The notes beneath the pieces were generated by a model, which was not told the DNA's origin, made no database searches, and saw only the letters and a list, made by a program, of their open reading frames with translations. From contig JAQBNG010000051.1 in the NCBI GenBank assembly GCA_028288675.1, forward strand, positions 27,923 to 91,922: 64,000 nucleotides of DNA, written 5' to 3'. Below, piece after piece: positions 1-10,253 of the stretch (within the stretch, counting starts at the first letter, position 1; the number at the start of each line of letters is the position of its first letter). The translations under genes were made by a program, and so were the position numbers. The DNA is from Flavisolibacter sp. GTDB lineage: Bacteria; Bacteroidota; Bacteroidia; Chitinophagales; Chitinophagaceae.

Positions 1-3
1 GAG

Positions 4-306
4 TTGTTTGCCGGCTTTCCTAAAATTGATTACATCAAATGCGACATTGAGGGATACGAAACAGTTGTGTTTCCTGAGATGAAGGCTATCATTGAAAAAT
101 ATCAGCCAATGGTTCAATTAGAAACCTGGGGACAACAGTTAATGACGATGTACGCGTTTTTTAAAGAATTAGGATTTGCCGCTTATTATTTAGAAGCCGG
201 CCGACTAAATCCACTTGAAAATAAGGCCAAAACACTTTGGAGCGACAGCGATATCCTGTTTGTGCCGCCTGCTAAACATGAAAGAATTGCATCATTCCTT
301 ATATAG
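4..306 (+). CDS. FkbM-family methyltransferase, C-terminal part (truncated by window edge)
   Basis: Peptide FPKIDYIKCDIEGYETVVFPEMKAIIEKYQPMVQLETWG resembles the FkbM methyltransferase C-terminal half; the start lies outside the window. Confidence 0.7.
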   Translation: MFAGFPKIDYIKCDIEGYETVVFPEMKAIIEKYQPMVQLETWGQQLMTMYAFFKELGFAAYYLEAGRLNPLENKAKTLWSDSDILFVPPAKHERIASFLI

Positions 307-331
307 AATTTACCCAAACACTGCGATCCTG

Positions 332-2827
332 TTAACTCTTGCTTTTCCACTTCCTTATATTCAAATAATCGAGGAAGTAAATAACCTTTAACGACAGGTT
401 GTTATTTTGAGTACCAGACACCGTATTCGAAAAGTTTTTGAAATAGGAATATTGTACAGCATCATCATAACCTGTGATTGAATTTTTCCAGACAATATTA
501 ACGAAACTGCCCGGAGCAAACTGCCAGGTATAAACGGCATCAATATTAAAATAGTTCTGATTGATATCGAAGAGAGAAACGGCTCCGGCATGAACAGAAG
601 GAGATAAATCGCCATTCATCTGCAGATCATACAAATCTTTTTGCTCTACTTTGCTCCAGTAATGCCTGGCCCTGAAAGTGATACCCGACTTATTATTAAA
701 ATTATATTTTACGCTTAAGATGTTTTCAATTGTAGTTCTGTTACGGCGTGTAAATACAATGTCATTAATAATAATCCGGTTCCCAGCCGCGTCTTTGGGA
801 AAATAAAAACCTGCATCGTTTGAAAACGGATTGAAGTAAAAATTCTGGCTAACCGAAAGTTTATCCCCAAAGCGATAGCGGTGCCAGGCGCGGATCTCGT
901 GATTTTTACTATTGAATTGATTTCTTAATCCAACAAAATAATCAGCACCGAAATAGTATTTTTTGGCACTGTTAGTTTCAAACCAGGCTTCCAACTGCAG
1001 CTTTGACGGACTTTTGAAAGACCTGCCCTCCATGCGTGGTTCATAAAAATCGTTTGCAACAGGAACGTAGCCTGCAAAAGCACCCACAAACCAAAGGTTC
1101 TTTAATTGCACGTCTGCGTTTACATTAGTATTAAAACGTTGAAACTTTGAGGTAATAACCTGGTTATTAAATTTCTGATACAAGCTGCTTACTCCGGCAT
1201 TATAATTAAGGTTGACACGGTTGTACCATTTCCCGGGTTTTAGCCAGCGGTAACCCGCCCATAAATAATGATCAATGTAGTTGTTGTTAAACAGGATGCC
1301 CATATCATTAATATCATACTTCTCATCAGCGATTTCCTGCGTCAGGTTGAAGTTGAACCGTCCACCTGTTTTTCCGAGACCCACCCTGTGCGAATAGCCG
1401 GTAGAACCCTTTGCACCAGGGGAAGTTATATGACTTACTGAAAACTTACCATTCCAGTTGTAGGTATTTTTTTTGTTATTGAAATCGAATAAGGCGGCAC
1501 TTACATTAGCATCATAATCTTTGCCGCTACGTAATACATTGGTATTAATAAATGATACTGATGAATTATTCTTTAAGGTTTGATCAAAGACTAAAATATT
1601 GTAGTTGGTCAGGGGACCTGTTTCAATTTCCCGTTTGTGTTTTTCATTATCTTCTACCTCTGCATACATTGTTTTAGTGATGGCGTTAAAAACACCAATT
1701 CCCAAACCTTTTTTTGTCCGGCCTGAAATCTTTGTTGCATTTATCAATTTTGATTCGGAAGGATTTTTCAGCAACGATTCATTAGCATTGAGTTGTCCAT
1801 TTACATCCCAATAATGTATAGGCGTACTGCCTATTCTTCTTGAATAAAATAAATCGCCTTTATTAAATAACTCTGTTCCTTCGGTAAAGAAGGCCCGGTT
1901 CTCATTGTACTTTACTTCAAATGGCGAAACGTTCAGTACCTGGTTGTCGCTTTGCACCTGGCCGAAGTCCGGGATCAGCGTCATATCTAAAGTAAACGCA
2001 TCTGTGATACCATACTTTACGTCCATACCTCCATTTACTGAAGAAGTAACATCTTTTATACCCGCAGTTTTATTAGGATAATGGTTGACATAAGTAGAAA
2101 AATACGGAGAGAAAGACAAACGAAGAGGTGCTACAATCTTTTCTATTCCTGTCCACAAACCTTCCTGGTTTACAAAGCCATTTACTTTTGGATCAACAGG
2201 ATTCCACATGTATTGCTGCCCTGTTTTATTTCTTCTGCGGGTGATATTTAATCCCCAGGTTTGGTTATTACTGCTTACAAAACGCAAAGCAGAATATGGA
2301 ATGCGCATTTCAAAACTCCAGCCATTTTCATGCATTTTAGCTTCGCTATCCCACACGCCGTTCCAGGAATCATCTTCACCAGAAGTGCTTGAATATTTTG
2401 CGTCATACTGTTCTCCATACGGAGTCACATAAAAACCAAATCCATTGATCTTATCATTATAAGTATCGAAGATGACACCAACAAAATCATTCACGCCTAC
2501 TTTATCACGGCCAATTAATTCCCTTGATACGCTGTCCTTTGTTCTTTCGTAGCAATAGCCGCCTATATAAATTGATGTATTATCATAAAGTAAATAAACA
2601 ACTGTTTTATTACCTGCATTTTCAAGTACGCCGGCATTGGGACGCCACTCTACAAAATCAGTGGCAGGCGCTACCTCCATCCATGCTGCTTCATCTATGA
2701 GGCCATCAATTTTTATAGCGGCAGCAGTTTTTTTAGCAGCTAATTCCTTACGGGCGGGTTGTTGCGCCATTAGCTTAAAAGAACATATAATCAGTAAAAA
2801 AGCAAGGGGTAGCGTACGCATTGGCAA
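332..2827 (-). CDS. DUF5916-type outer membrane protein with N-terminal carbohydrate-binding (CBM9-like) domain
   Basis: 831 aa with signal peptide; IDGLIDEAAWMEV...DFVEWRP start, GFGFYVTPYGEQYDAKYS, and beta-barrel-like C-terminus. Confidence 0.75.
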   Translation of the reverse strand: MPMRTLPLAFLLIICSFKLMAQQPARKELAAKKTAAAIKIDGLIDEAAWMEVAPATDFVEWRPNAGVLENAGNKTVVYLLYDNTSIYIGGYCYERTKDSVSRELIGRDKVGVNDFVGVIFDTYNDKINGFGFYVTPYGEQYDAKYSSTSGEDDSWNGVWDSEAKMHENGWSFEMRIPYSALRFVSSNNQTWGLNITRRRNKTGQQYMWNPVDPKVNGFVNQEGLWTGIEKIVAPLRLSFSPYFSTYVNHYPNKTAGIKDVTSSVNGGMDVKYGITDAFTLDMTLIPDFGQVQSDNQVLNVSPFEVKYNENRAFFTEGTELFNKGDLFYSRRIGSTPIHYWDVNGQLNANESLLKNPSESKLINATKISGRTKKGLGIGVFNAITKTMYAEVEDNEKHKREIETGPLTNYNILVFDQTLKNNSSVSFINTNVLRSGKDYDANVSAALFDFNNKKNTYNWNGKFSVSHITSPGAKGSTGYSHRVGLGKTGGRFNFNLTQEIADEKYDINDMGILFNNNYIDHYLWAGYRWLKPGKWYNRVNLNYNAGVSSLYQKFNNQVITSKFQRFNTNVNADVQLKNLWFVGAFAGYVPVANDFYEPRMEGRSFKSPSKLQLEAWFETNSAKKYYFGADYFVGLRNQFNSKNHEIRAWHRYRFGDKLSVSQNFYFNPFSNDAGFYFPKDAAGNRIIINDIVFTRRNRTTIENILSVKYNFNNKSGITFRARHYWSKVEQKDLYDLQMNGDLSPSVHAGAVSLFDINQNYFNIDAVYTWQFAPGSFVNIVWKNSITGYDDAVQYSYFKNFSNTVSGTQNNNLSLKVIYFLDYLNIRKWKSKS

Positions 2828-2993
2828 TGGTTTGCAGTTATAAGCAATACGAAATTAGACGTACCAAATGCTTGTAATGTTACCACTCATCAAAAACACG
2901 TATTCATGTAATGCTGTTAAGTATTCCTTAACATGCAATATCATTTTATCAAATAGTATAAGGAACCGGCCTTGTGGTAAAAGCTCTTTACAC

Positions 2994-4631
2994 CTACTCA
3001 TCCTTTTTGGGGCCATAAAAAACAACAGGCTGGTTAAACGTTTTATCAAAGAAACTATAAATAGTGTCCACCTTTTGGCCATCTAACTGCGAGGAGAAAG
3101 AAATAAATAAAGGTGCATTTATTTTTACAGTATCATATTTCATGATCTCACCAGTGTTTAAGTAATAATAATAAGGAATTTGGTAAGGAATGACAGGTGG
3201 TATTGAGGCAGTTTCCAACTGGTATGTAAATAATTTATTACTCACCGATATGGGCAAAGTAAGAGCTTTTGCCCAGTAACGAAGAGGCGCTTTTCCGGTT
3301 ACCTCTACTGCCTTGGCCATTTGCCGGTTATAGCTTTCAATATATTTATATTGAATAGGAATAATTAAAATGGCGTACACATACCGCAGCAATATCAAGC
3401 CTGCTATAAACAGCCAAATGCGTTCAGATGCAATACGGAAGTAGTAAAAAAGAAAAACGCTTAACGCTGTAATAAGACATATAGTTCCAATAGCAGATAC
3501 TTCTTCAAAAAAAGGAAGGATACATACGCCTAAAAGTGCCAAACCAAAAAAAAGTCCAAGGTATTTTAGTAGCCGGTTAAATTGTGCAGGATATTCCATT
3601 GTAAACCGGTGATAAATATGAGCGAATATCGTGCAGGCAAACGGCACAAACATATACACATACCGCATTTTTGGCTGCCCGGTAAACCAATAAACCCAGA
3701 TATTACAAACTATAAAAAGTATAGAAAACCTGACGAAAGGATTTTGCCATAAGTTATACCTGATCTTTTTAAATAGCAGTAGTAAAAACAGTGACCAGGG
3801 AGCTGCCATTTGTACCAATAGCAATGGGTAGATCAGAGATTTATCAATCAGTTTATGCGACCTCTCCCCTACGGCCGATTTAATAAAGGCCTCATTAAGT
3901 AAGTTTACAAAAAAACGCTGCGGGGAACCCGACCGGCGGTAGAGTAAAGCATAAAAGCCAATAGCCGCTATAAAAACAAAAATTCCCACGAGGTGCTGCC
4001 ATCTCCATATAATTTTAACCGACCTGGCGTACAGACAAAGAGCAAGCAGTGTTAAACTCTGGAAAAGAATAGAAGGGAACCCTTTTGTCAGAAAGCCAAC
4101 GACACAAAAGAGGTAAGAAAACAGGTATAGTTTGAGACACTGTTGCTTTGTATAAAACCAAAAAATACTTACCGCCTGCAGATAAACTATCAGGCTATAG
4201 AAGATATCAATCTCAGCACCATTTGCAAGACCGTAGAAATAAATATCGCCAGATGTAAGCAGAAAAAAGGCTGACAAAAGCGCAATCTTTTTTGGGAAAA
4301 AATTCCGGCTGATACGATAATGAAAAAAGGCCAGAAGCAAATAAAAAACGAGTGATGGCAACCGCAGCACAAATTCTGAAGCTGACCCGGTTATCCAAAT
4401 CGAGAAAGAAAGAATCCAGTTAAATACCGGCGGCTTATTGTAATAGTCCCAGCCGAAAAGCGTGGGCTTAATAAAATTACCGGATTGGAGCATATCAAGA
4501 GAAACCATGGCCCGCCGCGGTTCCTCACCGGCTAATTCCAGTGTACCCAGATTGATAAGCACCGAAACAATATAAAGTATCAGCAAAGCTATAATTGCCA
4601 ATAGTGTTTTGTTACGCTGCAAATAATTCAT
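2994..4631 (-). CDS. ArnT-like / family 39 glycosyltransferase, integral membrane
   Basis: Polytopic protein with GEEPRRAMVSLDMLQSGNFIKPTLFGWDYYNKPPVFNW motif typical of PMT/ArnT-like transferases. Confidence 0.75.
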   Translation of the reverse strand: MNYLQRNKTLLAIIALLILYIVSVLINLGTLELAGEEPRRAMVSLDMLQSGNFIKPTLFGWDYYNKPPVFNWILSFSIWITGSASEFVLRLPSLVFYLLLAFFHYRISRNFFPKKIALLSAFFLLTSGDIYFYGLANGAEIDIFYSLIVYLQAVSIFWFYTKQQCLKLYLFSYLFCVVGFLTKGFPSILFQSLTLLALCLYARSVKIIWRWQHLVGIFVFIAAIGFYALLYRRSGSPQRFFVNLLNEAFIKSAVGERSHKLIDKSLIYPLLLVQMAAPWSLFLLLLFKKIRYNLWQNPFVRFSILFIVCNIWVYWFTGQPKMRYVYMFVPFACTIFAHIYHRFTMEYPAQFNRLLKYLGLFFGLALLGVCILPFFEEVSAIGTICLITALSVFLFYYFRIASERIWLFIAGLILLRYVYAILIIPIQYKYIESYNRQMAKAVEVTGKAPLRYWAKALTLPISVSNKLFTYQLETASIPPVIPYQIPYYYYLNTGEIMKYDTVKINAPLFISFSSQLDGQKVDTIYSFFDKTFNQPVVFYGPKKDE

Positions 4632-4652
4632 GAAAAAAACTGATTATAAAAA

Positions 4653-4676
4653 AAGCTGATTCAACAGAACCAGCTT
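4653..4676 (-). terminator. Rho-independent terminator after nusG
   Basis: On minus strand AAGCTGG-loop-CAGCTT followed by a T tract, about 20 nt beyond the nusG stop. Confidence 0.6.
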
Positions 4677-4698
4677 CATAAAAAAATATTGTAATTGC

Positions 4699-5298
4699 CT
4701 AACTCATTTTTTCTACCTGCATATAATTTAATTCCACAGGAGTTGAGCGGCCGAATATCTTAACCGTTACTTTCAGTTTTTTCTTCTCATCGTTTACTTC
4801 TTCAATCACACCGTTAAAGTCATTAAAAGGTCCCTCGATAATCTTGATCATTTCACCAACAATAAAAGGCTCACTCATGCTAACGCCACCTGCTTCTGCC
4901 ATTTCATCCATCTTGCCTAGCATCTTATTCACCTCAGCTTTACGTAGGGCAATCGGGTTTTCTTTACCAAGGAAATGAATAACGCTTGGGATATTCTTGA
5001 TAAGGTCACGAAGGTCGTCGCTTAACTTTCCTTCTGTAATTTCTATCATTACATAACCGGGATAATAATTGCGTTCCCGCATTACCTTCTTTCCGTTTTG
5101 CACTTTGTAAACCTTTTCTACCGGGAGGAAAACCTGCTTTACCACGTCAGTCCAGCCCCCACGGGCTACTTCTTTATCTAAGTACTCCTTCACCTTTCTT
5201 TCCTTGCCACTTACCACACGCAGCACATACCACTTCGTTTCCTGCTGTTGCGGCTCCTGTGGACTTTCTTGTGGACTCTGTGCTATTGTTTCTTCCAT
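4699..5298 (-). CDS. nusG: Transcription termination/antitermination protein NusG
   Basis: KWYVLRVVSGKERKVKEYLD N-terminus and KOW-like EMIKIIEGPFNDFNGVIEEVN; next to secE. Confidence 0.95.
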   Translation of the reverse strand: MEETIAQSPQESPQEPQQQETKWYVLRVVSGKERKVKEYLDKEVARGGWTDVVKQVFLPVEKVYKVQNGKKVMRERNYYPGYVMIEITEGKLSDDLRDLIKNIPSVIHFLGKENPIALRKAEVNKMLGKMDEMAEAGGVSMSEPFIVGEMIKIIEGPFNDFNGVIEEVNDEKKKLKVTVKIFGRSTPVELNYMQVEKMS

Positions 5299-5489
5299 TA
5301 GAATAATTTGTAAATAAAGTTCAGCCCTGTGTTGGATACTAAATCCATAATAGCTACTACGGCAGTAATGATCAGAGTAGCAGCCAGCACAATCATAGTT
5401 GATTGCTGTAACTGAATCCAGTTTGGCCAGGTCACTTTTTCCGTTAGCTCTTTGTACGAATCACGGAAGTAGTTTGATATCTTGTTCAT
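5298..5489 (-). CDS. secE: Preprotein translocase subunit SecE
   Basis: 63 aa, one TM, SYKELTEKVTWPNWIQLQQSTMIVL; between tRNA-Trp and nusG. Confidence 0.92.
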   Translation of the reverse strand: MNKISNYFRDSYKELTEKVTWPNWIQLQQSTMIVLAATLIITAVVAIMDLVSNTGLNFIYKLF

Positions 5490-5498
5490 TTGTTATTA

Positions 5499-5564
5499 GT
5501 TGATTGGTTAATCAGTTGATTAGTTGACCGGTTGATTTCCTAATCAACAAATTAACCAATCAAC
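5499..5564. repeat. Imperfect inverted repeat (25-nt arms, 2 mismatches, 16-nt loop) in the tRNA-Trp/secE spacer
   Basis: GTTGATTGGTTAATCAGTTGATTAG (5499-5523) pairs with CTAATCAACAAATTAACCAATCAAC (5540-5564). Confidence 0.9.
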
Positions 5565-5583
5565 CGATCAACTATTAAAACTG

Positions 5584-5654
5584 CACGGGTGGAGAGATTC
5601 GAACTCCCATCAACGGTTTTGGAGACCGCTATTCTGCCATTGAACTACACCCGT
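5584..5654 (-). tRNA. tRNA-Trp (CCA)
   Basis: Minus-strand cloverleaf ACGGGTG...GGTCTCCAAAACC...CACCCGT with anticodon CCA. Confidence 0.95.
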
Positions 5655-5662
5655 GTGAGAAA

Positions 5663-5700
5663 GCTAAGAGCTATTAGCGGTTAAACTAATAGCTCTTAGC
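5663..5700. repeat. Perfect 15-bp inverted repeat between tRNA-Trp and tuf
   Basis: GCTAAGAGCTATTAG-cggttaaa-CTAATAGCTCTTAGC. Confidence 0.9.
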
Positions 5701-5772
5701 GATATATTGCAAATATAGAAACATCATTTGCAAAGCCTACTGACTAAAAGCCCAAAGCTTAAAATCCGTAGC

Positions 5773-6963
5773 TTATTTTAAAATTTCAGTAACCTGACCG
5801 GCACCTACTGTACGACCACCTTCACGAATGGCAAACTTCAAACCTTTTTCCATTGCGATAGGCTGGATCAACCTAACAGTAAGACTGGTATTATCACCGG
5901 GCATTACCATTTCAGTTCCTGCAGGTAATTCTACTTCACCTGTAACGTCAGTTGTACGGAAGTAAAACTGAGGGCGGTATTTTTGGAAGAATGGAGTATG
6001 ACGGCCACCTTCTTCTTTGCTTAATACATACACCTCACCTTTAAACTCAGTGTGTGGAGTAATAGAACCTGGCTTAACGATTACCATACCACGGCGGATT
6101 TGAGTCTTCTCAATACCACGTAATAATAAACCTGCGTTATCACCAGCTTCGCCTTCATCCAACAACTTGCGGAACATTTCCACACCGGTACAGGTAGAGG
6201 TAAGCGGAGTGTCCATCAGACCAACGATCTCAACAGACTCACCTACTTTAATACGGCCTCTTTCAATACGGCCGGTAGCAACTGTACCACGGCCTGTGAT
6301 TGAGAATACATCTTCAACAGACATAAGGAAAGCCATATCAACCGGGCGGGGTGGTAATGGAATGTAGCTGTCAACAGCATCCATTAATTCATCAATAGCA
6401 CCAACCCATTTTGGATCACCTGCTAAAGCACCGGTAGCCGAACCTTTGATTATAGGAGTATTGTCGCCATCAAAACCATTTTTGGTTAAAATCTCACGAA
6501 TTTCCATTTCAACCAATTCTATCAATTCAGGATCATCAACCAAATCAACTTTATTCATAAACACAACCATGCGGGGAACACCTACCTGGCGTGCTAAAAG
6601 AATATGCTCTCTTGTTTGAGGCATAGGTCCATCAGTAGCTGCCACAACTAAAATAGCACCGTCCATTTGCGCGGCACCAGTGATCATGTTCTTCACATAG
6701 TCAGCGTGACCAGGACAGTCAACGTGAGCATAGTGACGGGCGGCCGTTTGATACTCAACGTGAGCTGTATTAATGGTGATACCTCTTTCTTTTTCTTCAG
6801 GGGCGCCATCAATTTCATCGTACTTTTTTGCCACATTACCCATGCCTCTTGAAGCAAGGATAGATGTAATAGCAGCGGTCAAAGTGGTTTTACCGTGATC
6901 TACGTGACCGATGGTACCTACGTTAACGTGCGGTTTGTCCCGCTTAAAATTCTCTTTTGCCAT
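5773..6963 (-). CDS. tuf: Translation elongation factor Tu
   Basis: [41 protein letters not shown], full 396 aa. Confidence 0.98.
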   Translation of the reverse strand: MAKENFKRDKPHVNVGTIGHVDHGKTTLTAAITSILASRGMGNVAKKYDEIDGAPEEKERGITINTAHVEYQTAARHYAHVDCPGHADYVKNMITGAAQMDGAILVVAATDGPMPQTREHILLARQVGVPRMVVFMNKVDLVDDPELIELVEMEIREILTKNGFDGDNTPIIKGSATGALAGDPKWVGAIDELMDAVDSYIPLPPRPVDMAFLMSVEDVFSITGRGTVATGRIERGRIKVGESVEIVGLMDTPLTSTCTGVEMFRKLLDEGEAGDNAGLLLRGIEKTQIRRGMVIVKPGSITPHTEFKGEVYVLSKEEGGRHTPFFQKYRPQFYFRTTDVTGEVELPAGTEMVMPGDNTSLTVRLIQPIAMEKGLKFAIREGGRTVGAGQVTEILK

Positions 6964-7193
6964 CTTTATCGGTTTTTAGTTGTGGAGTTAATTGTTATTG
7001 AAATAATCTCCTTCTCACCAACTAAAAGTTTGAAGGAAAATTTTTATGTTACCAGCAACAGAATCATTTTTCTTCTTCTGTTGCGTCGCACTCTTATACA
7101 TTTTGTTCACTATGCAGCAAGCGAATAGTCTATTGTGAGTGGTGAGCTTAAGACTTTATTATTCACCATTCATTACTTACCATTCACCCTCAG

Positions 7194-7265
7194 AGCCGTT
7201 AGTGAGAATCGAACTCACGACCTCATCCCTACCAAGGATGTGCTCTACCCCTGAGCTACAACGGC
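7194..7265 (-). tRNA. tRNA-Thr (GGT)
   Basis: Minus-strand GCCGTTGTAGCTCAGGGGTAGAGCACATCCTTGGTAGGGATGAGGTCGTGAGTTCGATTCTCACTAACGGCT; anticodon loop TTGGTAG. Confidence 0.95.
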
Positions 7266-7348
7266 TTTTGTCAAAAACGTTGACAGTTGACCGTTGTTTG
7301 TTGACAGAGGCAACACACTGTCACCCATCATCTGACAACATTAACTGG

Positions 7349-7421
7349 AGCGGAAGACGAGGCTCGAACTCGCCACCTATAGCTTGGAAGGCTATCGCTC
7401 TACCAAATGAGCTACTTCCGC
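7349..7421 (-). tRNA. tRNA-Gly (TCC)
   Basis: Minus-strand GCGGAAGTAGCTCATTTGGTAGAGCGATAGCCTTCCAAGCTATAGGTGGCGAGTTCGAGCCTCGTCTTCCGCT. Confidence 0.95.
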
Positions 7422-7510
7422 AAAAACAATTTGCAAAAAGCCAATATGCAATTTGCAAAAGAAAAAGAACTACATCAAAATTGTCAATTGCTTATTGCCA
7501 ATTGACAACG

Positions 7511-7593
<83 letters not shown>

Positions 7594-7685
7594 AAATAAA
7601 GTAAGAACTTAGAATTACGAGGCGCGAAGTACAAAATAAATCCATCCACTTCGTACTTCAAATTTCATAATTAGTATTAAGTCAG

Positions 7686-7758
7686 AGCCGAAGAAGGGAG
7701 TCGAACCCCCGACCTACTGATTACAAATCAGTTGCTCTACCAACTGAGCTACTTCGGC
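7686..7758 (-). tRNA. tRNA-Thr (TGT)
   Basis: Minus-strand GCCGAAGTAGCTCAGTTGGTAGAGCAACTGATTTGTAATCAGTAGGTCGGGGGTTCGACTCCCTTCTTCGGCT. Confidence 0.95.
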
Positions 7759-7962
7759 AAATTAATTAGCTGATGTGATAATAAGCCGGTTAGCTGATTA
7801 AAATACAAAAGCCATTTGCAAAGAACTTCCTGGAATTAGCTAATCTGCACATTGGCTAATCAGCTAATTGTTCCCCTCTTTTTTAGGGATGGCAAAAGTA
7901 TGGGAAATGATGATTAGAAAAAAATACGTAGAAAAAATTTTCATCGCCATTAGCAAATAAAA

Positions 7963-7983
7963 AATCCCACACGGTGTGGGATT
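7963..7983 (-). terminator. Rho-independent terminator of hpf
   Basis: AATCCCACA-cgg-TGTGGGATT perfect stem; minus strand continues TTTTTTATTT. Confidence 0.8.
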
Positions 7984-7992
7984 GGAAAATCT

Positions 7993-8292
7993 TTAGGCGG
8001 CCTGCCTTTCTTTTTTCTTTTTTATTTGTTGAATCAACGCATTTAGCGCTTCATCAAACGATGTTTCAAACGACTTACTGGAGCTTTTTACAAAAAAATC
8101 TGCACGTGGCACATGTACCCTGATTTCCGAAATCTTGTCTTTAATGTTGTGCGCTACATTATCCAACACCAGAAACACATCTACTTTAATAATCCGGTCG
8201 TGAAATTGCGAGAGCTTTTCTAATTTTTTGGTTATGTAATCCACTAATTTCTTGTCTGCATCAAAATGAAGCGATTGAACATGTACGATCAT
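7993..8292 (-). CDS. hpf: Ribosome hibernation-promoting factor / RaiA family
   Basis: 99 aa; MIVHVQSLHFDADKKLVDYITKKLEKLSQFHDRIIKVDVFL...EIRVHVPRADFFVKSSSKSFETSFDEAL. Confidence 0.9.
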   Translation of the reverse strand: MIVHVQSLHFDADKKLVDYITKKLEKLSQFHDRIIKVDVFLVLDNVAHNIKDKISEIRVHVPRADFFVKSSSKSFETSFDEALNALIQQIKKKKERQAA

Positions 8293-8396
8293 AGTATTGG
8301 GGTTTAATCTGAAAAAAGTTCAAAGAACGTTGCTTTGTAAGCACTATGAAGTTAGCCCTTCGCTTTTTCCCAGCCAAGCTAGAAGCGGAAAAACTT

Positions 8397-9296
8397 TTAC
8401 GCTTTTGGGTGTGCCTTTTGATGAATATTTTTCAAGCGGTCTATACTGTTATGCGTATAAACCTGTGTAGCGGCAAGGCTGCTGTGACCCAGCAATTCTT
8501 TCACTGCATTTAAGTCTGCGCCATTGTTGGTAAGATGTGTGGCGAATGTATGGCGCAATACATGCGGGCTGCGCTTCTCAATAGTAGTCACCTGGCTTAA
8601 ATAGGTCTTAACAGATGTGTAAACGGCTCTTGGCGCCAGTGGCTTTCCTTTAGCTGTTACCAATAAAACATCAGTTGAAAGGTGGGGGAATTCTCTTTTC
8701 TTTTTTAGCAAGTATTCTTCCAGCTCTTTTCCTAATTCAGGATTCAAAGGGATGATTCTTTCCTTAGAACCTTTGCCCAAAACCTTTATTGTACTGTTCG
8801 GGAAACTAATTCCGGTTTCCTTTAAACCAATAGCTTCGCTTAACCTGATACCGGTTTGATAAAACAGCAGCAGAATCAAACGTTCTGTTTGCCCTTTCCA
8901 GGTGTCAGGAAATTCGACATGATCAAACAGGGTCTTTATGTCTTTATCGGCAACAAAATTGGGTAAGCGCTTTTCTATCTTGGGAGTTATCACTTTAGCC
9001 ATTGGGGTTTGCTGTAATAAACCTGTTTTAATACCATATTTAAAAAAGGATTTAAGGGTAGAAATTTTACGGGCTATGCTTTTAGCAGAAAGGCCTTCAT
9101 CTTTTAAACCCGCCAGCCAACTGCGGATGTACGAATGCGAAAGTTGCTGTATAGGCGTTTCGCCATACTGCACCATTATGAAATCAAAAAAAGAAATAAG
9201 ATCGGTTTGATAAGAAATGAGGGTATGTTGAGAGTAGCGTTTTTCAAACCTGAGATAATCGAAAAAAGGCTGGAGAGTGGTATGATGGTTTTCCAT
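8397..9296 (-). CDS. xerC: Tyrosine recombinase XerC/XerD-type
   Basis: Catalytic signature HVLRHTFATHLTNNGADLNAVKELLGHSSLAATQVYTH; TGIRLSE; 299 aa. Confidence 0.88.
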   Translation of the reverse strand: MENHHTTLQPFFDYLRFEKRYSQHTLISYQTDLISFFDFIMVQYGETPIQQLSHSYIRSWLAGLKDEGLSAKSIARKISTLKSFFKYGIKTGLLQQTPMAKVITPKIEKRLPNFVADKDIKTLFDHVEFPDTWKGQTERLILLLFYQTGIRLSEAIGLKETGISFPNSTIKVLGKGSKERIIPLNPELGKELEEYLLKKKREFPHLSTDVLLVTAKGKPLAPRAVYTSVKTYLSQVTTIEKRSPHVLRHTFATHLTNNGADLNAVKELLGHSSLAATQVYTHNSIDRLKNIHQKAHPKA

Positions 9297-9362
9297 AAAA
9301 AAACAATAGCTGCAAAGTACCTAAAACCTTGCAGCTATACAATATGTTAGAGCAGAAGAAGC

Positions 9363-9560
9363 TTACACCTCAATCTTTCCGCTTGATATCTGTTGCTTGT
9401 AAACAGCTTTCAACACCTGGCCTCTGCGTCTTACAGATGGCTTGATGAAGGCCTGTCTTTCACGTAACTGCAATAAGATTTTCGCTTTTTCGAATTTCTT
9501 CTTATACTTCTTTAAAGCTTTATCTATGTTTTCGCAGTCTTTGCTATCAATTATCAGCAT
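9363..9560 (-). CDS. rpsU: 30S ribosomal protein S21
   Basis: 65 aa, IDKALKKYKKKFEKAKILLQLRERQAFIKPSVRRRGQVLKAVYKQ. Confidence 0.93.
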   Translation of the reverse strand: MLIIDSKDCENIDKALKKYKKKFEKAKILLQLRERQAFIKPSVRRRGQVLKAVYKQQISSGKIEV

Positions 9561-9659
9561 GCGTATATACCTCCTTTAAAAATTTTTTTTGGAACGCAAA
9601 TATAGGGTTCATTTTAAAAGCAAACCAAAACAAAATGTAAAAACCCCGAATTTTACCAC

Positions 9660-10253
9660 ATGTTCACAGGAATTATTGAAAACATGGGCCGGGTTATAGA
9701 CGTGATAAAATCAGGCACCAACAAAACGTTTTGGATCGAGTCTCCCCTCTCCTCTTCTTTTAAAATTGATCAAAGCATTGCACATGACGGCGTTTGCCTG
9801 ACGGTAGAAGAGGTTCAGGAAACCAGCCACCGGGTAACGGCTATTTTAGAGACACTGGAAAAAACAGCCTTGCATAAATGGAGCGAAGGAAAGCAGATTA
9901 ACCTGGAGCAATGTCTTTTACTCACCAGCCGGCTTGATGGACATTTTGTACAAGGCCATGTAGATACAGCCGGTATTTGCGAAAAGCTAAAAAACCGGGA
10001 TGGCAGCTATGAGATCACCTTCTCTTTCCCTAAAAAGTTTGCAGCACTGGTAATTGAGAAAGGCTCTATTTGCATTAACGGCATCAGTCTTACACTTTTT
10101 GAGGTGAAAAAGGCATCATTTAAAGTAGGCATTATTCCTTATACATGGGATCATACGAATTTGAAATTTTTGAAGGAAGGTGATGCAGTGAATTTAGAGT
10201 TTGATATGATTGGGAAGTACATACAACGAATGAACCAACTCAACAAAGGTTAA
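9660..10253 (+). CDS. ribE: Riboflavin synthase
   Basis: MFTGIIENMGRV...DGHFVQGHVDTAG...INGISLTLFEV; duplicated lumazine-binding fold. Confidence 0.95.
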   Translation: MFTGIIENMGRVIDVIKSGTNKTFWIESPLSSSFKIDQSIAHDGVCLTVEEVQETSHRVTAILETLEKTALHKWSEGKQINLEQCLLLTSRLDGHFVQGHVDTAGICEKLKNRDGSYEITFSFPKKFAALVIEKGSICINGISLTLFEVKKASFKVGIIPYTWDHTNLKFLKEGDAVNLEFDMIGKYIQRMNQLNKG

